In this document: one piece after another, positions 17,462-25,997 of the stretch | Layout of the letters: every line of letters starts with the position of its first letter | Position numbering within the stretch: the first letter of the stretch is position 1 | Assembly: GCF_017641085.1 (NCBI RefSeq) | Contig: NZ_JAEPPI010000002.1 | Coordinates: forward strand, 496,001 to 560,000 | DNA length: 64,000 bases | From: Gracilimonas sp. | GTDB lineage: Bacteria; Bacteroidota; Rhodothermia; Balneolales; Balneolaceae | Direction of reading: 5' to 3' | The notes under the pieces: generated by a model | What the model was told of the DNA's origin: nothing | Databases searched by the model: none | The model's input: the letters and a program-made list of their open reading frames with translations, nothing else | Position numbers and translations under genes: made by a program

Positions 17462-18391
17462 TTGTTAAGAATCAGATTACAACGAAAAGGACGTAAAAAA
17501 CGCCCGATTTGGCATATCGTAGTAGCCGAAAGACACGAAGCTCGTGATGGACGTATCGTAGAGCGTGTGGGTCGTTACGACAACGTAACCGAGAAAAAAG
17601 AAGTGGTACTCAACGAAGACCGCATTCTTTATTGGTTAGACACCGGCGCTCAGCCTACCGACACCGTACGTAAAATCCTTCGCCAAGAAGGGGTACTGTA
17701 CAAGCGTCACCTCATGAACTGGGGCAAGAGCGAAGAAGAAATTGAAAAAGCACTGGCAGAATGGAAAGAGTACAGAGACTCTAAGAAAGAAGATGCCACC
17801 AGCCGCAAAGCAGACTACCAGGAAGTGCTTGCTGCTGAAGAAAGAGAATACAAAGAGCAGCTTCAGAAAAAAGCGAAGCAAGCTGCTGCTGAAGTAGAAG
17901 CTGAAAAAGCAGCTGCCGATGCAGAAGAAGATGAAGCTCCTAAAAATGAAGCCGAAGAAATTGAAGCGGCATTAGAAGAAGCTGAGTCTGATGACTCTGC
18001 GGAAGAAACAACAGAAGCTGCCGAAGAAGAAACTACAGAAGCGGAAGCAGAAGCTAAGGAAGAAGCAGCTGATGAAGCTGAAGAAAAAACCGAAGCAAAA
18101 GAAGAAGCACCTGCAGAAGACGAAGCAGAAACAGAAGAAGATTCTGCTGAAGCTGCTGAAGAGGAAACGGAAGAAGCCGCCGAGGAAGAAACCAAAGACG
18201 AAGAGCCGGCTGAAGAAGAGAAAGAAGAAGCTGAAGAGGCAACTTCTGATAAGGTTTCCACTGACATGAATGCCAAAGAGGCGATAGATCACATCAACAA
18301 CACCGATCTTGACGACCTTAAAGGATTTGTCCCGGAAGACGAAGACCGCGTGACGGTTCAGCGTGCCTGGGAAAGCAAACAAGAAGGATAA
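17462..18391 (+). CDS. rpsP: 30S ribosomal protein S16 with very long acidic C-terminal tail
   Basis: The start is TTG 17462, 7 nt behind a clear GGAG (17451-17454). No ATG fits the conserved N-terminus 'LRIRLQRKGRKKRPIWHIVVAERH'-type motif, seen here as 'IRLQRKGRKKRP'. Residues 1 to about 80 are canonical S16. Residues about 120-265 are almost only Glu, Ala, Asp and Lys. The last 45 residues ('AKEAIDHINNTDLDDLKGF') are again complex sequence. At 309 residues it is about three times the size of E. coli S16 (82). Alanine/glutamate tails on S16 occur in Bacteroidota, but this one is long. It is in an operon with ffh, rimM and trmD. Confidence 0.95.
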   Translation: MLRIRLQRKGRKKRPIWHIVVAERHEARDGRIVERVGRYDNVTEKKEVVLNEDRILYWLDTGAQPTDTVRKILRQEGVLYKRHLMNWGKSEEEIEKALAEWKEYRDSKKEDATSRKADYQEVLAAEEREYKEQLQKKAKQAAAEVEAEKAAADAEEDEAPKNEAEEIEAALEEAESDDSAEETTEAAEEETTEAEAEAKEEAADEAEEKTEAKEEAPAEDEAETEEDSAEAAEEETEEAAEEETKDEEPAEEEKEEAEEATSDKVSTDMNAKEAIDHINNTDLDDLKGFVPEDEDRVTVQRAWESKQEG

Positions 18392-18409
18392 AATTAATAT
18401 CCGGCGCCG

Positions 18410-18946
18410 ATGAATCAGGACGCCAATACACCGGGCTTTGTTCAGGTGGGGCACGTTGAACGCTCCCATGGACTTGAGGGCGAGGTCAAAGTTTTCTTTG
18501 ATGTCGATGACCCGCAGAAGGTTGAAGAACTGAAGGTGGTGTATTTGCGGAATGAACGAGGCGATTTTTACCCGGCCCGAATCATGGATTTTCGGGTAGA
18601 GGGAAAAAGAAATAAAATTTCGTTCTTTGTACAATTTGACCATGTCGCTGATCGCACCGGCGCAGAAGCATTGAAAAGCAAAGGTATATTTCTGGAAACA
18701 GAGGAAGCCGAGCCTTTTGTATATGCAGAAGCTGAAACCGACGATTCATTAGTTGATCATGAAGTATATGACGGAGATGAATCAATCGGGTTGGTGGTTG
18801 ATGTGATGAACAATCCGGCTCACCCTATTTTAGTAGTAGCTACTACATCGGGAAGCCGCCTGATTCCATACATCGATCATTTTGTAGAAGACCGGCGCGA
18901 CGGTAACATCTATTGCCAGAACCTGGATGAACTGGAGGGAATATGA
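18410..18946 (+). CDS. rimM: Ribosome maturation factor RimM
   Basis: The 178 residues carry the RimM N-domain signature '[18 protein letters not shown]' and the PRC-barrel part '[17 protein letters not shown]' and '[10 protein letters not shown]'. It assists 30S head maturation by binding S19. Its stop overlaps the start of trmD (ATGA), the usual coupling in this operon. Confidence 0.95.
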   Translation: MNQDANTPGFVQVGHVERSHGLEGEVKVFFDVDDPQKVEELKVVYLRNERGDFYPARIMDFRVEGKRNKISFFVQFDHVADRTGAEALKSKGIFLETEEAEPFVYAEAETDDSLVDHEVYDGDESIGLVVDVMNNPAHPILVVATTSGSRLIPYIDHFVEDRRDGNIYCQNLDELEGI

Positions 18947-19638
18947 TGAGAATTGATATTATTTCCGCCATTCCGGCTTTGCTGGATGGGCCGCTAAACC
19001 ACAGTATTGTGAAGCGGGCTGTCGATAAAGAGCTGGTTGAAATTCATGTGCACGACCTTCGGGATTACACCGAAGACAAGCACAAGAAAATAGATGATTA
19101 CCCCTATGGTGGCGAACCCGGAATGGTGCTTACACCGCAGCCGATATTCAGCTGCATCGAAAAGCTCCAGTCCGAACGTGATTATGACGAACTCATTTTC
19201 ACTGCGCCCGATGGCGATGTTTTTGAACAGCCCGATGCAAACGCATTATCGCTCAAGAAAAACATCATCATCTTATGTGGGCACTATAAAGGCGTTGATC
19301 AGCGGGTAAGAGATGAACTCATCACCAAAGAGTTTTCCATTGGTGATTATGTGCTTTCAGGAGGTGAACTCCCGGCAATGGTTATTACTGATGCTGTTGT
19401 TCGCCTGCTCCCCGGTGTGTTGGGAGATGCAGGAAGCGCACTCAATGATTCATTTCAGGATGGACTGCTGGAAGGTCCGGTTTATACACGTCCGGCAGAG
19501 TTTAAGGGGATGAAAGTCCCGGATGTGCTGCTTTCCGGCGATCACAAAAAAGTGGCCGAATGGAAACAGGAGCAATCCGAAAAACGGACCAAAGAACGAA
19601 GAAAAGATTTGTACGAAAAATTTAAGAAAGAACATTAA
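18943..19638 (+). CDS. trmD: tRNA (guanine-N1-)-methyltransferase TrmD
   Basis: The 231 residues form a SPOUT-class enzyme with the trefoil-knot motifs '[14 protein letters not shown]', '[21 protein letters not shown]' (in pieces, '[13 protein letters not shown]') and '[18 protein letters not shown]'. It makes m1G37 in tRNAs reading CNN/GGN codons and prevents frameshifting. The start ATG 18943 overlaps the rimM stop by 4 bp. The C-terminus is highly charged. Confidence 0.96.
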   Translation: MMRIDIISAIPALLDGPLNHSIVKRAVDKELVEIHVHDLRDYTEDKHKKIDDYPYGGEPGMVLTPQPIFSCIEKLQSERDYDELIFTAPDGDVFEQPDANALSLKKNIIILCGHYKGVDQRVRDELITKEFSIGDYVLSGGELPAMVITDAVVRLLPGVLGDAGSALNDSFQDGLLEGPVYTRPAEFKGMKVPDVLLSGDHKKVAEWKQEQSEKRTKERRKDLYEKFKKEH

Positions 19639-19642
19639 TAAC

Positions 19643-19664
19643 AATCCTGATAGCTATCGGGATT
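19643..19664. repeat. Palindrome between trmD and rplS
   Basis: AATCCTGATAG/CTATCGGGATT is an 11-bp stem (one G-T wobble) around the perfect decamer GATAGCTATC. It sits 14 bp before the rplS ATG. Similar GATAGCTATC palindromes are dispersed in Bacteroidota genomes. It could also influence rplS translation. Confidence 0.6.
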
Positions 19665-19677
19665 AAATTTAGAAATC

Positions 19678-20031
19678 ATGGATAAGTTAAAACTTGTAGA
19701 GCAAAGCCTGATAAATGAGGACGTTCCTCACTTTACAGCCGGAGATACTGTAAATGTTCACTACCGCGTGCGCGAGGGTGAGAAAGAGCGTATTCAGCAG
19801 TACGAAGGCGTTGTGCTTTCTGAAAGAGGAAGCGGCCCGAACAAGACGTTTACTGTTCGTAAAATCAGCAGCAACGTTGGTGTTGAGCGTGTATTTCCGC
19901 TGAACTCTCCTTTCATCGCTAAAATTGAAGTGAAGAAAAAAGGAAAAGTAAGACGTTCAAAACTATTCTATCTGCGCGACCTGCGAGGTAAAGCTGCTCG
20001 TATTCAGGAAAAAGGCGCGAAGAAACAATAA
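19678..20031 (+). CDS. rplS: 50S ribosomal protein L19
   Basis: The 117 residues are the usual length. They carry the L19 pattern '[24 protein letters not shown]', seen as '[13 protein letters not shown]' and '[10 protein letters not shown]', plus '[18 protein letters not shown]' and '[13 protein letters not shown]'. It is located at the 30S-50S interface. It is the last gene of the ffh-rpsP-rimM-trmD-rplS cluster and is followed by a hairpin at 20052-20089. Confidence 0.97.
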   Translation: MDKLKLVEQSLINEDVPHFTAGDTVNVHYRVREGEKERIQQYEGVVLSERGSGPNKTFTVRKISSNVGVERVFPLNSPFIAKIEVKKKGKVRRSKLFYLRDLRGKAARIQEKGAKKQ

Positions 20032-20051
20032 ATTCGCCGGCTGAATTTTAC

Positions 20052-20089
20052 TGCGATCTTAGACTTTTAGTTAACGTTCTAAGATTGCA
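20052..20089 (+). terminator. Hairpin downstream of rplS
   Basis: TGCGATCTTAGA (20052-20063) pairs with TCTAAGATTGCA (20078-20089), a 12-bp stem with one G-T wobble. There is no clear T-run, so it is either a weak terminator, a processing site, or a partial read-through element before adk. Confidence 0.4.
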
Positions 20090-20136
20090 GGTCAGCTTGT
20101 TATGGCTATTTATCAGATCAATCTAACTAACGAAGA

Positions 20137-20691
20137 ATGAATATTATTCTGTTTGGCCCTCCGGGGGCGGGAAAAGGGACTCAGGCTAAATTATTACAAG
20201 ACGAGTTCAACATTCCACATCTTTCAACCGGAGATATTTTTCGGGCAGCGATCAAAAATAAAACGCCACTTGGGGTTAAGGTGAAATCTATTTTGGATTC
20301 CGGTGAATTAGTGCCTGACCAAACCGTTGTTGACCTGGTTGCAGATGAATTGAGTAAAGACAAATACCAGGAAGGGTACATTCTGGATGGTTTTCCAAGA
20401 ACGGTAGTTCAGGCTGAAGCTTTTGATGCTTTTCTTGAAAAAAACAACGACGAGCTCGATGCTTTCATCCTGTTGTCGGTTCCTGAGGAGGAACTCATTA
20501 AACGAATTCTATCCCGGGGTGAAGGTCGATCGGATGACACCGAAGAAAAAGTAAAAACCCGCCTTCAGGTATATCGGGAAGAAACCCAGCCGGTAATGAA
20601 GCATTATGAAAAACAGGGTAAAGTTCAGGAGATAGATGGCATCGGAACCATCGATGAAATCTTCGGGCGAATTAAAAACGCTCTTTCCTAA
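20137..20691 (+). CDS. adk: Adenylate kinase
   Basis: The 184 residues carry the P-loop 'FGPPGAGKGTQA' (residues 5-16), the AMP-binding 'LSTGDIFRAAI', 'DGFPRTVVQAEAF' and the short LID 'SRGEGRSDDTEEKVKTRL'. The LID lacks the zinc-binding cysteines, so it is the short form. It interconverts ATP+AMP and 2 ADP. A strong intrinsic terminator follows. Confidence 0.96.
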   Translation: MNIILFGPPGAGKGTQAKLLQDEFNIPHLSTGDIFRAAIKNKTPLGVKVKSILDSGELVPDQTVVDLVADELSKDKYQEGYILDGFPRTVVQAEAFDAFLEKNNDELDAFILLSVPEEELIKRILSRGEGRSDDTEEKVKTRLQVYREETQPVMKHYEKQGKVQEIDGIGTIDEIFGRIKNALS

Positions 20692-20700
20692 TCGTATTTA

Positions 20701-20729
20701 AATCCCGCCACCGAGCGGGATTTTTTGTT
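20701..20729 (+). terminator. Intrinsic terminator after adk
   Basis: AATCCCGC-CACCGA-GCGGGATT is a perfect 8-bp stem (20701-20722). It runs into TTTTTT and lies 9 bp after the adk stop codon. Confidence 0.88.
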
Positions 20730-20844
20730 TCTGCTATTCTGTAAACGCTGGGCCACAGATATTTAACGGAATCGTCATTCGGAACGATTACCGGGATTTC
20801 TTGTGTATAATACTAAAGGCATAACAAAATGTAGGAGTAAGTGA

Positions 20845-21588
20845 ATGGCAGCAACAAACAAAAAAGGATCCGGCTTATTAAAATGGGGGACTTCTTTAGC
20901 CGTTTTGGGCGGACTGGCAGTGATCCTTTCCGGCTATGGATATCAGTGGGGTTGGTGGCACTTCAGTACCGGTTTTTCAATCATACCCTGGGGAACTGGA
21001 TCAGCCATTTTAGGTGGAATTATAGGAACTGTCGGTTTTTTCAGGATGAAAGAACGAGGTCAGAATTATACCATCGCCGGTTTCACTGCAATGATTATCG
21101 GGTTGGCTGCATTATCAAATTTTGGTTACTGGTACTTGGAAGTTCAGAAAGGATACCCACCTATCCACGATATCACAACGGATACAGTAAACCCGCCAGA
21201 GTTTGATGCCATTGTTCCTCTCCGGCAAGATGCTCCAAATCCCCCGCAATATATTCATGTGGACGGCCCGGCCGAAGCCCAAAGAGAATTTTATGAAGGG
21301 CTGGAAACGCTGAACGTTTCAATGGATTATGATGTGGCTTATAACCGTGCTCTTGAAACAGCGCGTGAAATGCCCTGGCAAGTTGTAGGTGAAAATAAGC
21401 AGGAAGGACGAATAGAAGCTTACCACAAATTGCCCTGGTTTGGGTTTATTGATGATGTTGTGATTAGGGTTGATACCACCGCAACGGGAAGCAAGATAGA
21501 TGTGCGATCGAAGTCAAGAATTGGAAGAGGCGATTTAGGGGTGAATGCAAAACGCATTAAATCCTACTTTGAAGCTTATCAGAAATAA
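20845..21588 (+). CDS. Membrane protein with DUF1499 domain
   Basis: The 247 residues have a TAGGAG ribosome-binding site 8 nt before ATG 20845. The N-terminal half has three to four membrane helices (about 12-32, 44-64 and 78-98). The C-terminal half ('AYNRALETAREMPWQVV', 'RIEAYHKLPWFGFIDDVVIRV', 'KIDVRSKSRIGRGDLGVNAKRI' in pieces) is the DUF1499 domain. Its function is unknown. It is a single gene between the adk terminator and a convergent ATP-grasp gene. Confidence 0.88.
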   Translation: MAATNKKGSGLLKWGTSLAVLGGLAVILSGYGYQWGWWHFSTGFSIIPWGTGSAILGGIIGTVGFFRMKERGQNYTIAGFTAMIIGLAALSNFGYWYLEVQKGYPPIHDITTDTVNPPEFDAIVPLRQDAPNPPQYIHVDGPAEAQREFYEGLETLNVSMDYDVAYNRALETAREMPWQVVGENKQEGRIEAYHKLPWFGFIDDVVIRVDTTATGSKIDVRSKSRIGRGDLGVNAKRIKSYFEAYQK

Positions 21589-21599
21589 GACGGTTGATT

Positions 21600-22505
21600 T
21601 CAGGGGATACGTTTTGCGACTTCTTCTGCTAATAAATTAGCAGCCTCCGGCTTCATACGGAACCAAAGTTCCGGCTCAATAAGCTCCAGCTCAGAAACAG
21701 CCAGCTCTCCTGAATTATTGAATACCATATCAACCCGCGCATATGCCGGAAGCTCGGGGCAGGCTAGTAATGCTCGTCGGGCAAATTCAATCTCATTCTC
21801 CTTAGGCGAATATGCATGTACGGTTCCGCCAAAATCATCCTGTACTCTGAAGTCGCCCGGTTTAGCTTTTTTCAGCACTGCGTGACTAAAGGTTTCCCCA
21901 AAAAAGACAAACGACCATTCTCCACTGGTAATAACGGATTCCTGAAAAGGCTGCAGCATGAAATCTTCTTCCAGCATTACCTCTTCAAGCTTTTGGGCAA
22001 CGGTGTCCATGTTTTTAGGGTGAATGCGATAAGTGTGGCGGCCGGCTCCACCAACCGTTGGTTTGATCACGGTATCCTGCCATCCTGTAATGGTGTGAAT
22101 CTGGTGTATCGATAGTCCATTTCCGCTGTCGAGATATCGGGTAGGAACTACGTTAACGCCACTCCCGCTGAGATCATCCAGGTAATGCTTGTCCATATTC
22201 CAGCGGATCAGCTGTTCAGTATTGATGAAATGGGTTCTTGAAGAGGTGTTTTCCATCCAGCCCTTGAACTCATCAAACCGATTAAAATAATCCCAGGTTG
22301 TTCTGAAAAGAACGGCCTTGGTTGAAGACCAGTCAAAGTCAGGGTCAGCCCAATCTTTTCTGTCCACTTTCAAGCCGATGTTCTGCAAAGCCTCTTTCAC
22401 GATACGGTCTTCCGTAAGAATATTTTGAACATACCCGCCGGGAGCAGAAGGATTTACATATCGAGAGTCAGTAAGTATGACAACATCAAAATCAGGTTGG
22501 GGCAT
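21600..22505 (-). CDS. ATP-grasp domain protein (RimK/glutathione-synthetase-like)
   Basis: The 301 residues begin with a Rossmann-like pre-ATP-grasp region ('DVVILTDSRYV'). It continues with 'DTVIKPTVGGAGRHTYRI' (ATP-binding Lys and Gly-rich loop), 'FMLQPFQESVITSGEWSFVFF' (in part, 'LQPFQESVITSGEWSF') and the Mg-ligand pattern 'YARVDMVFNNSGELAVSELELIEPELWF', seen as 'ARVDMVF' and 'ELELIEPELW'. Known for the fold: carboxylate-amine ligation. The substrates are unknown. It is convergent with the DUF1499 gene. Confidence 0.85.
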   Translation of the reverse strand: MPQPDFDVVILTDSRYVNPSAPGGYVQNILTEDRIVKEALQNIGLKVDRKDWADPDFDWSSTKAVLFRTTWDYFNRFDEFKGWMENTSSRTHFINTEQLIRWNMDKHYLDDLSGSGVNVVPTRYLDSGNGLSIHQIHTITGWQDTVIKPTVGGAGRHTYRIHPKNMDTVAQKLEEVMLEEDFMLQPFQESVITSGEWSFVFFGETFSHAVLKKAKPGDFRVQDDFGGTVHAYSPKENEIEFARRALLACPELPAYARVDMVFNNSGELAVSELELIEPELWFRMKPEAANLLAEEVAKRIP

Positions 22506-22680
22506 AGGAAGCGGGCTTTCATTGCAAAAATAAATCCTAAGGAATACAAATATTCAGTAAAAACCAATAACCAAAACCAAGAACTAAGTTTATGATGTTT
22601 TGACCATTGCCCGTATTTTTAAGCTGCTTCTAAATTCAAGATAAAAAACGATCTCTTCATCCGGCTCAAATACTCCAGAC

Positions 22681-23805
22681 ATTACAGCAAGGCGACAGCT
22701 AATAGCTACTTGTGCAGCTTTTTTTATTCTGGGAGCCGTATTTGCAACCTGGGCTTCACGGATACCGGCCATTCGTGATGTATCTATGCTCACCCCGGTT
22801 ACACTGGGATATGCTCTGCTTGGGCGGGGACTGGGCACCATAGTTATTATGCCCGCAGTTACCGGTCTCATACATCGTGTTGGAGCGAAAAAGGCATCTA
22901 TGCTCTTTGGTGTGCTGTTGATTCTGTCACTCATTCCCATGGCGGTGGCACCGGACTGGATTGTACTTACACTTGTGCTGTTTATTACCGGCGCGGGAGC
23001 CAGCGGATACAATATTTCCATCAATGCTCTCGGTTCCAGGATCGAAGAAAGTACCGGCCGGTCTCACATGTCCATGATCCACTCCTGGTTTGGAGTGGGG
23101 AATGTTGCCGGGGCTTTGGCAGGAACAGCCATGGCATCACAGCAGTTTTCAGTGGTCCTTCATTTTTGGGGAGTAGCCATGTTGTTGTTGGTTGTTCTGA
23201 TGGGGGTCTATAGCTACCTGCCGGAAGACGGTCCGGACCCACAGGCTGTGAAAGCACGCTTCAAACTTCCACACGGGAGTTTACTTTGGTTGGGGGTAAT
23301 CTGCTTTGTTGCAGCTTCCATCGAAGACTCGATTATGAACTGGGTAACCTTATTCTTCACAGATTATGTGGGAGCATCAGAGGGACTGGCCCCCATTGGA
23401 TACACCGCTTATGCAGTTTCCATGTTAATTATGCGTTTGGTAGGGGACCGCCTGAAACCAAGGTTTGGGGCAAAAGCATTAATCACAGGCGGTTCTGTGA
23501 TAGCAGCTTCGGGCATAATCATTTCCATCCTATCTCCAAACCTGATGGTTGCTTCAATTGGCTTTGTTATGGCAGGTGCCGGTGTTGCGCTCACGTTCCC
23601 CATGATCTTCAGTGCTGCCGGAAAAGAAGGAGCTGTGGCACTTGCAACTGTGGCAACAATGGGAGCGCTGGGTGGGATGCTTTCTCAGCCCATAATGGGT
23701 TACCTGGTGGATAATTTTACACTCACCGGTGGGTTTATATTTATTTGTATTTGTATGTTGGCGGTAGGTGCCGGAAGTCAAAAGGCCAGGCTTTTAAAAA
23801 AGTAG
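22681..23805 (+). CDS. MFS transporter (start codon unresolved)
   Basis: There are about twelve membrane helices. The first ATG in frame (22786) falls after TM1, yet the frame upstream encodes a convincing TM1 and signature loop ('ATCAAFFILGAVFATWASRIPAIRD', read as 'FFILGAVFATWASRIP'). The frame is open back to the TAA at 22642-22644 but holds no ATG, GTG or TTG. ATT 22681 or ATC 22651 are the only plausible starts. Otherwise the start codon was lost and the gene is decaying. 'TWASRIPAI' is typical of the FucP/YbjJ-like MFS group. The substrate is unknown. Confidence 0.8.
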   Translation: MTARRQLIATCAAFFILGAVFATWASRIPAIRDVSMLTPVTLGYALLGRGLGTIVIMPAVTGLIHRVGAKKASMLFGVLLILSLIPMAVAPDWIVLTLVLFITGAGASGYNISINALGSRIEESTGRSHMSMIHSWFGVGNVAGALAGTAMASQQFSVVLHFWGVAMLLLVVLMGVYSYLPEDGPDPQAVKARFKLPHGSLLWLGVICFVAASIEDSIMNWVTLFFTDYVGASEGLAPIGYTAYAVSMLIMRLVGDRLKPRFGAKALITGGSVIAASGIIISILSPNLMVASIGFVMAGAGVALTFPMIFSAAGKEGAVALATVATMGALGGMLSQPIMGYLVDNFTLTGGFIFICICMLAVGAGSQKARLLKK

Positions 23806-23900
23806 CCGGAGCTAACGGACACACAGAGAAAGTTCATCGGGGAACAAATATCAAAAATTCCCGTTACAGCTACAGGTAATAATAAATAAAACGGGTTTTC

Positions 23901-24527
23901 ATGAAACAGTTAGTAGTCATAATAGTTAGCGTGTTGGTTCCTTTTATCGGTTTCGCACAAGTGATGGACGATACCGACATCAAAAAACTTGAGAAGGGCG
24001 AATACAACATTGAAGCCGGTAAAATCCAGGTAACCTTTTCTGATACAGTTTCCCCAACCTTTATTGAACAGAAACTGGACGATCTGGGATATGAAATTCT
24101 GAGTAGCGAGATTAAAAACATTGTGCTTTCCATAGAAAACAACCCAAGCCCCCAACAGCTGAAAGAACTGGAAGAAAGTGAATGGGTAGAGTTTGTGATG
24201 AGTGAAGCCGCAGGGAATTCCGACAAAGAGATGGAAGAGATTAATGATAGCGATACACTTGGAAGTGACAAGGTAAATCAACTGCTGGCAAAGCTGACCT
24301 ATAGTAAAGAGTACGAATATGTAGTAGTAGCGTTAACCTATAATGCTACGGAAATAACGGTTGAAGATATTAAAGCCGCTTACCCGGATCTAAAATTTGA
24401 GGTGCTGCAACAGAGTCAGCGTTCAGCAATACTCAAAACGGAAGAAGATAAAGAGCTTGAGGCTATGGATGAACTGAAGAAACTGGACTTCGTGAAAAAC
24501 ACGGCCATGGTTGGCAACCTTGAATAG
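23901..24527 (+). CDS. Exported protein with two ferredoxin-like repeats
   Basis: The 208 residues have a signal peptide (1 to about 20, ending GFAQ). The rest appears to hold two similar alpha/beta units: residues 32-105 ('GKIQVTFSDTVSPTFIEQKL', 'WVEFVMSEA') and 125-208 ('YEYVVVALTYNATEITVEDIK', in part, and 'FVKNTAMVG'). The layout recalls inhibitor-I9-type propeptide domains. I infer this from pattern and do not recognise a specific family. Confidence 0.7.
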   Translation: MKQLVVIIVSVLVPFIGFAQVMDDTDIKKLEKGEYNIEAGKIQVTFSDTVSPTFIEQKLDDLGYEILSSEIKNIVLSIENNPSPQQLKELEESEWVEFVMSEAAGNSDKEMEEINDSDTLGSDKVNQLLAKLTYSKEYEYVVVALTYNATEITVEDIKAAYPDLKFEVLQQSQRSAILKTEEDKELEAMDELKKLDFVKNTAMVGNLE

Positions 24528-24605
24528 ACTCAATTGAACCATCGAAATGCTGAAAACAGATATCTCGTTTAATAACTGAATGAAGTTGGATAAAACGAGA
24601 GTATT

Positions 24606-25046
24606 ATGACACAGCAAGAAGCACCGGTAAACAACACTCCCTTTTCATCAGAAGAACTTGAGCATTTTGAAGAACGGCTAAACGAAGAGCTGCAAGATGC
24701 CGAAGAAAAAATAAATTCTTTCGAAGATCGATTAAGTGAAATTGAGAGTAAGCTTGATGATACTACTTCCTCCTCTGCCCACCATCAGGGCAATATTGCT
24801 TCCTCGGAGGAAGAAAGAGAGAAGTACTACTCAATGATCGAAAAGCAAAAAGAGAAGATCGAAGAGATTAAGATGGCGCAAGATCGGATAGAAGCTGGTA
24901 ATTATGGAATCTGCAATGTAACCGGAGACCCCATCAAGAAAGAGCGACTTGAGATTAAACCCCACGCCCGGTACAGTGTGGAAGCGGTAAAGTCGGCTAA
25001 TAATGTAGAAGCCGATACCGAAATCAATGTGAACGAACCGGTGTAA
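24606..25046 (+). CDS. TraR/DksA-family protein with degenerate zinc finger
   Basis: The 146 residues include a long coiled coil (about 15-105) and a C-terminal globule 'GNYGICNVTGDPIKKERLEIKP'-like ('YGICNVTGDPIKKERL'). Of the four DksA zinc cysteines only the first remains. The second is Thr, and the last pair is replaced in 'PHARYSVEAV'. This Cys-poor form is the usual Bacteroidota version. Known for the family: it binds the RNA polymerase secondary channel. Whether this version binds zinc is doubtful. Confidence 0.88.
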   Translation: MTQQEAPVNNTPFSSEELEHFEERLNEELQDAEEKINSFEDRLSEIESKLDDTTSSSAHHQGNIASSEEEREKYYSMIEKQKEKIEEIKMAQDRIEAGNYGICNVTGDPIKKERLEIKPHARYSVEAVKSANNVEADTEINVNEPV

Positions 25047-25051
25047 TTAAA

Positions 25052-25921
25052 TCAGAACAACCCAAGTTGTTTATCCTGCTTATTGGCAGGCCAATCAGGC
25101 AAGGCAGGAACCTCAATCAACTGCGACAGCAGCTTGTGAAAATGCCGGCATAGTTTAGGCTGATCCACTTTGTTGGGAGCGTGGATGAAAACGTAGGGGT
25201 GAAGCCCTTCATCAATCCATTCAGCCACGATGATAGCCCACTCCTTCAGGTAGGGCTCGTTGTTAAGGATGTCGTTGGTACCCACGTATCTTAATAAAGG
25301 CCGGGCACCGGTGGTATCGAATCGAACCGGTACTTTGGGCTTCTTCTTTTGTGCCTCTGCAATGGAAGATTCGGTAGCTTTAACCGAATGGAGTTTACGG
25401 GTGTCAAAAATAACCCGATCCACATCGTAGCTTTTCAGGAGAGAAGTCAGGTTTCGTTCATGCTTGCCATGGTCAAAAAAGTCACGGTGACGAACCTCAA
25501 CGGCATAGCTAAATGATTTTGGAAGAACGGAGAACACATTTTCCAGTTTATATAAATCCTGAGGACCAAAGCTGTCAGGAAGCTGAATCATAAATGGCCC
25601 GGTTTTTTCTCTGATCGGTTCAAACAACTTTACGAAATGCACCGCATCATTTTCCACGTTCTGTAGCTGGCGCTCATGGGTGAGACTTTTGGGAAATTTG
25701 AAACAAAACTTAAATCCTTTCGGGGTTTGTTCCCCCCATTTCGATATAGTTTCAGGGTCAGGGGTGTAATAGAAGGTGGTGTTTCCTTCCACAGAATTAA
25801 ATACGGACGAATACTGAGACAGAAACCGATCGGGCCTGGCATCATCACTAAAAAAACTTCCCTTCCACTCTGTCAAACTCCAGACGGTACAACCCAAGTG
25901 ATATGGCAAGCTCATTTTCAT
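25052..25921 (-). CDS. DUF72 family protein (YecE-like TIM barrel)
   Basis: The 289 residues begin 'LGCTVWSLTEWKGSFF' and contain 'FNSVEGNTTFYYTPDPETISKW', 'FKFCFKFPKSLTHERQL' (read as 'FCFKFPKSLTHE') and 'YAVEVRHRDFF', the DUF72 signatures. The biochemical role of the family is unknown. It is convergent with the DksA-like gene, with 5 bp between the stops. ATG 25915 is an equally good start. Confidence 0.92.
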   Translation of the reverse strand: MKMSLPYHLGCTVWSLTEWKGSFFSDDARPDRFLSQYSSVFNSVEGNTTFYYTPDPETISKWGEQTPKGFKFCFKFPKSLTHERQLQNVENDAVHFVKLFEPIREKTGPFMIQLPDSFGPQDLYKLENVFSVLPKSFSYAVEVRHRDFFDHGKHERNLTSLLKSYDVDRVIFDTRKLHSVKATESSIAEAQKKKPKVPVRFDTTGARPLLRYVGTNDILNNEPYLKEWAIIVAEWIDEGLHPYVFIHAPNKVDQPKLCRHFHKLLSQLIEVPALPDWPANKQDKQLGLF

Positions 25922-25997
25922 AGTAAGAAGTAACTAAATTTTTCTATTATACTCCTCCTATGAACACCGGTTTTCGAAAAAGAATTTATCAGTCTTA

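Noticed and set aside
17863-18276. Long Ser/Ala-rich open frame on the minus strand, with others in the same place
   Set aside because: It is the antisense of the Glu/Ala-rich tail of S16. Low-complexity GAA/GCT codons leave several frames open by composition.
22590-23024. 144-codon minus-strand frame at the MFS gene start
   Set aside because: It is antisense to clear membrane-protein coding sequence. Considered as an explanation for the missing MFS start, but its product shows no plausible pattern.
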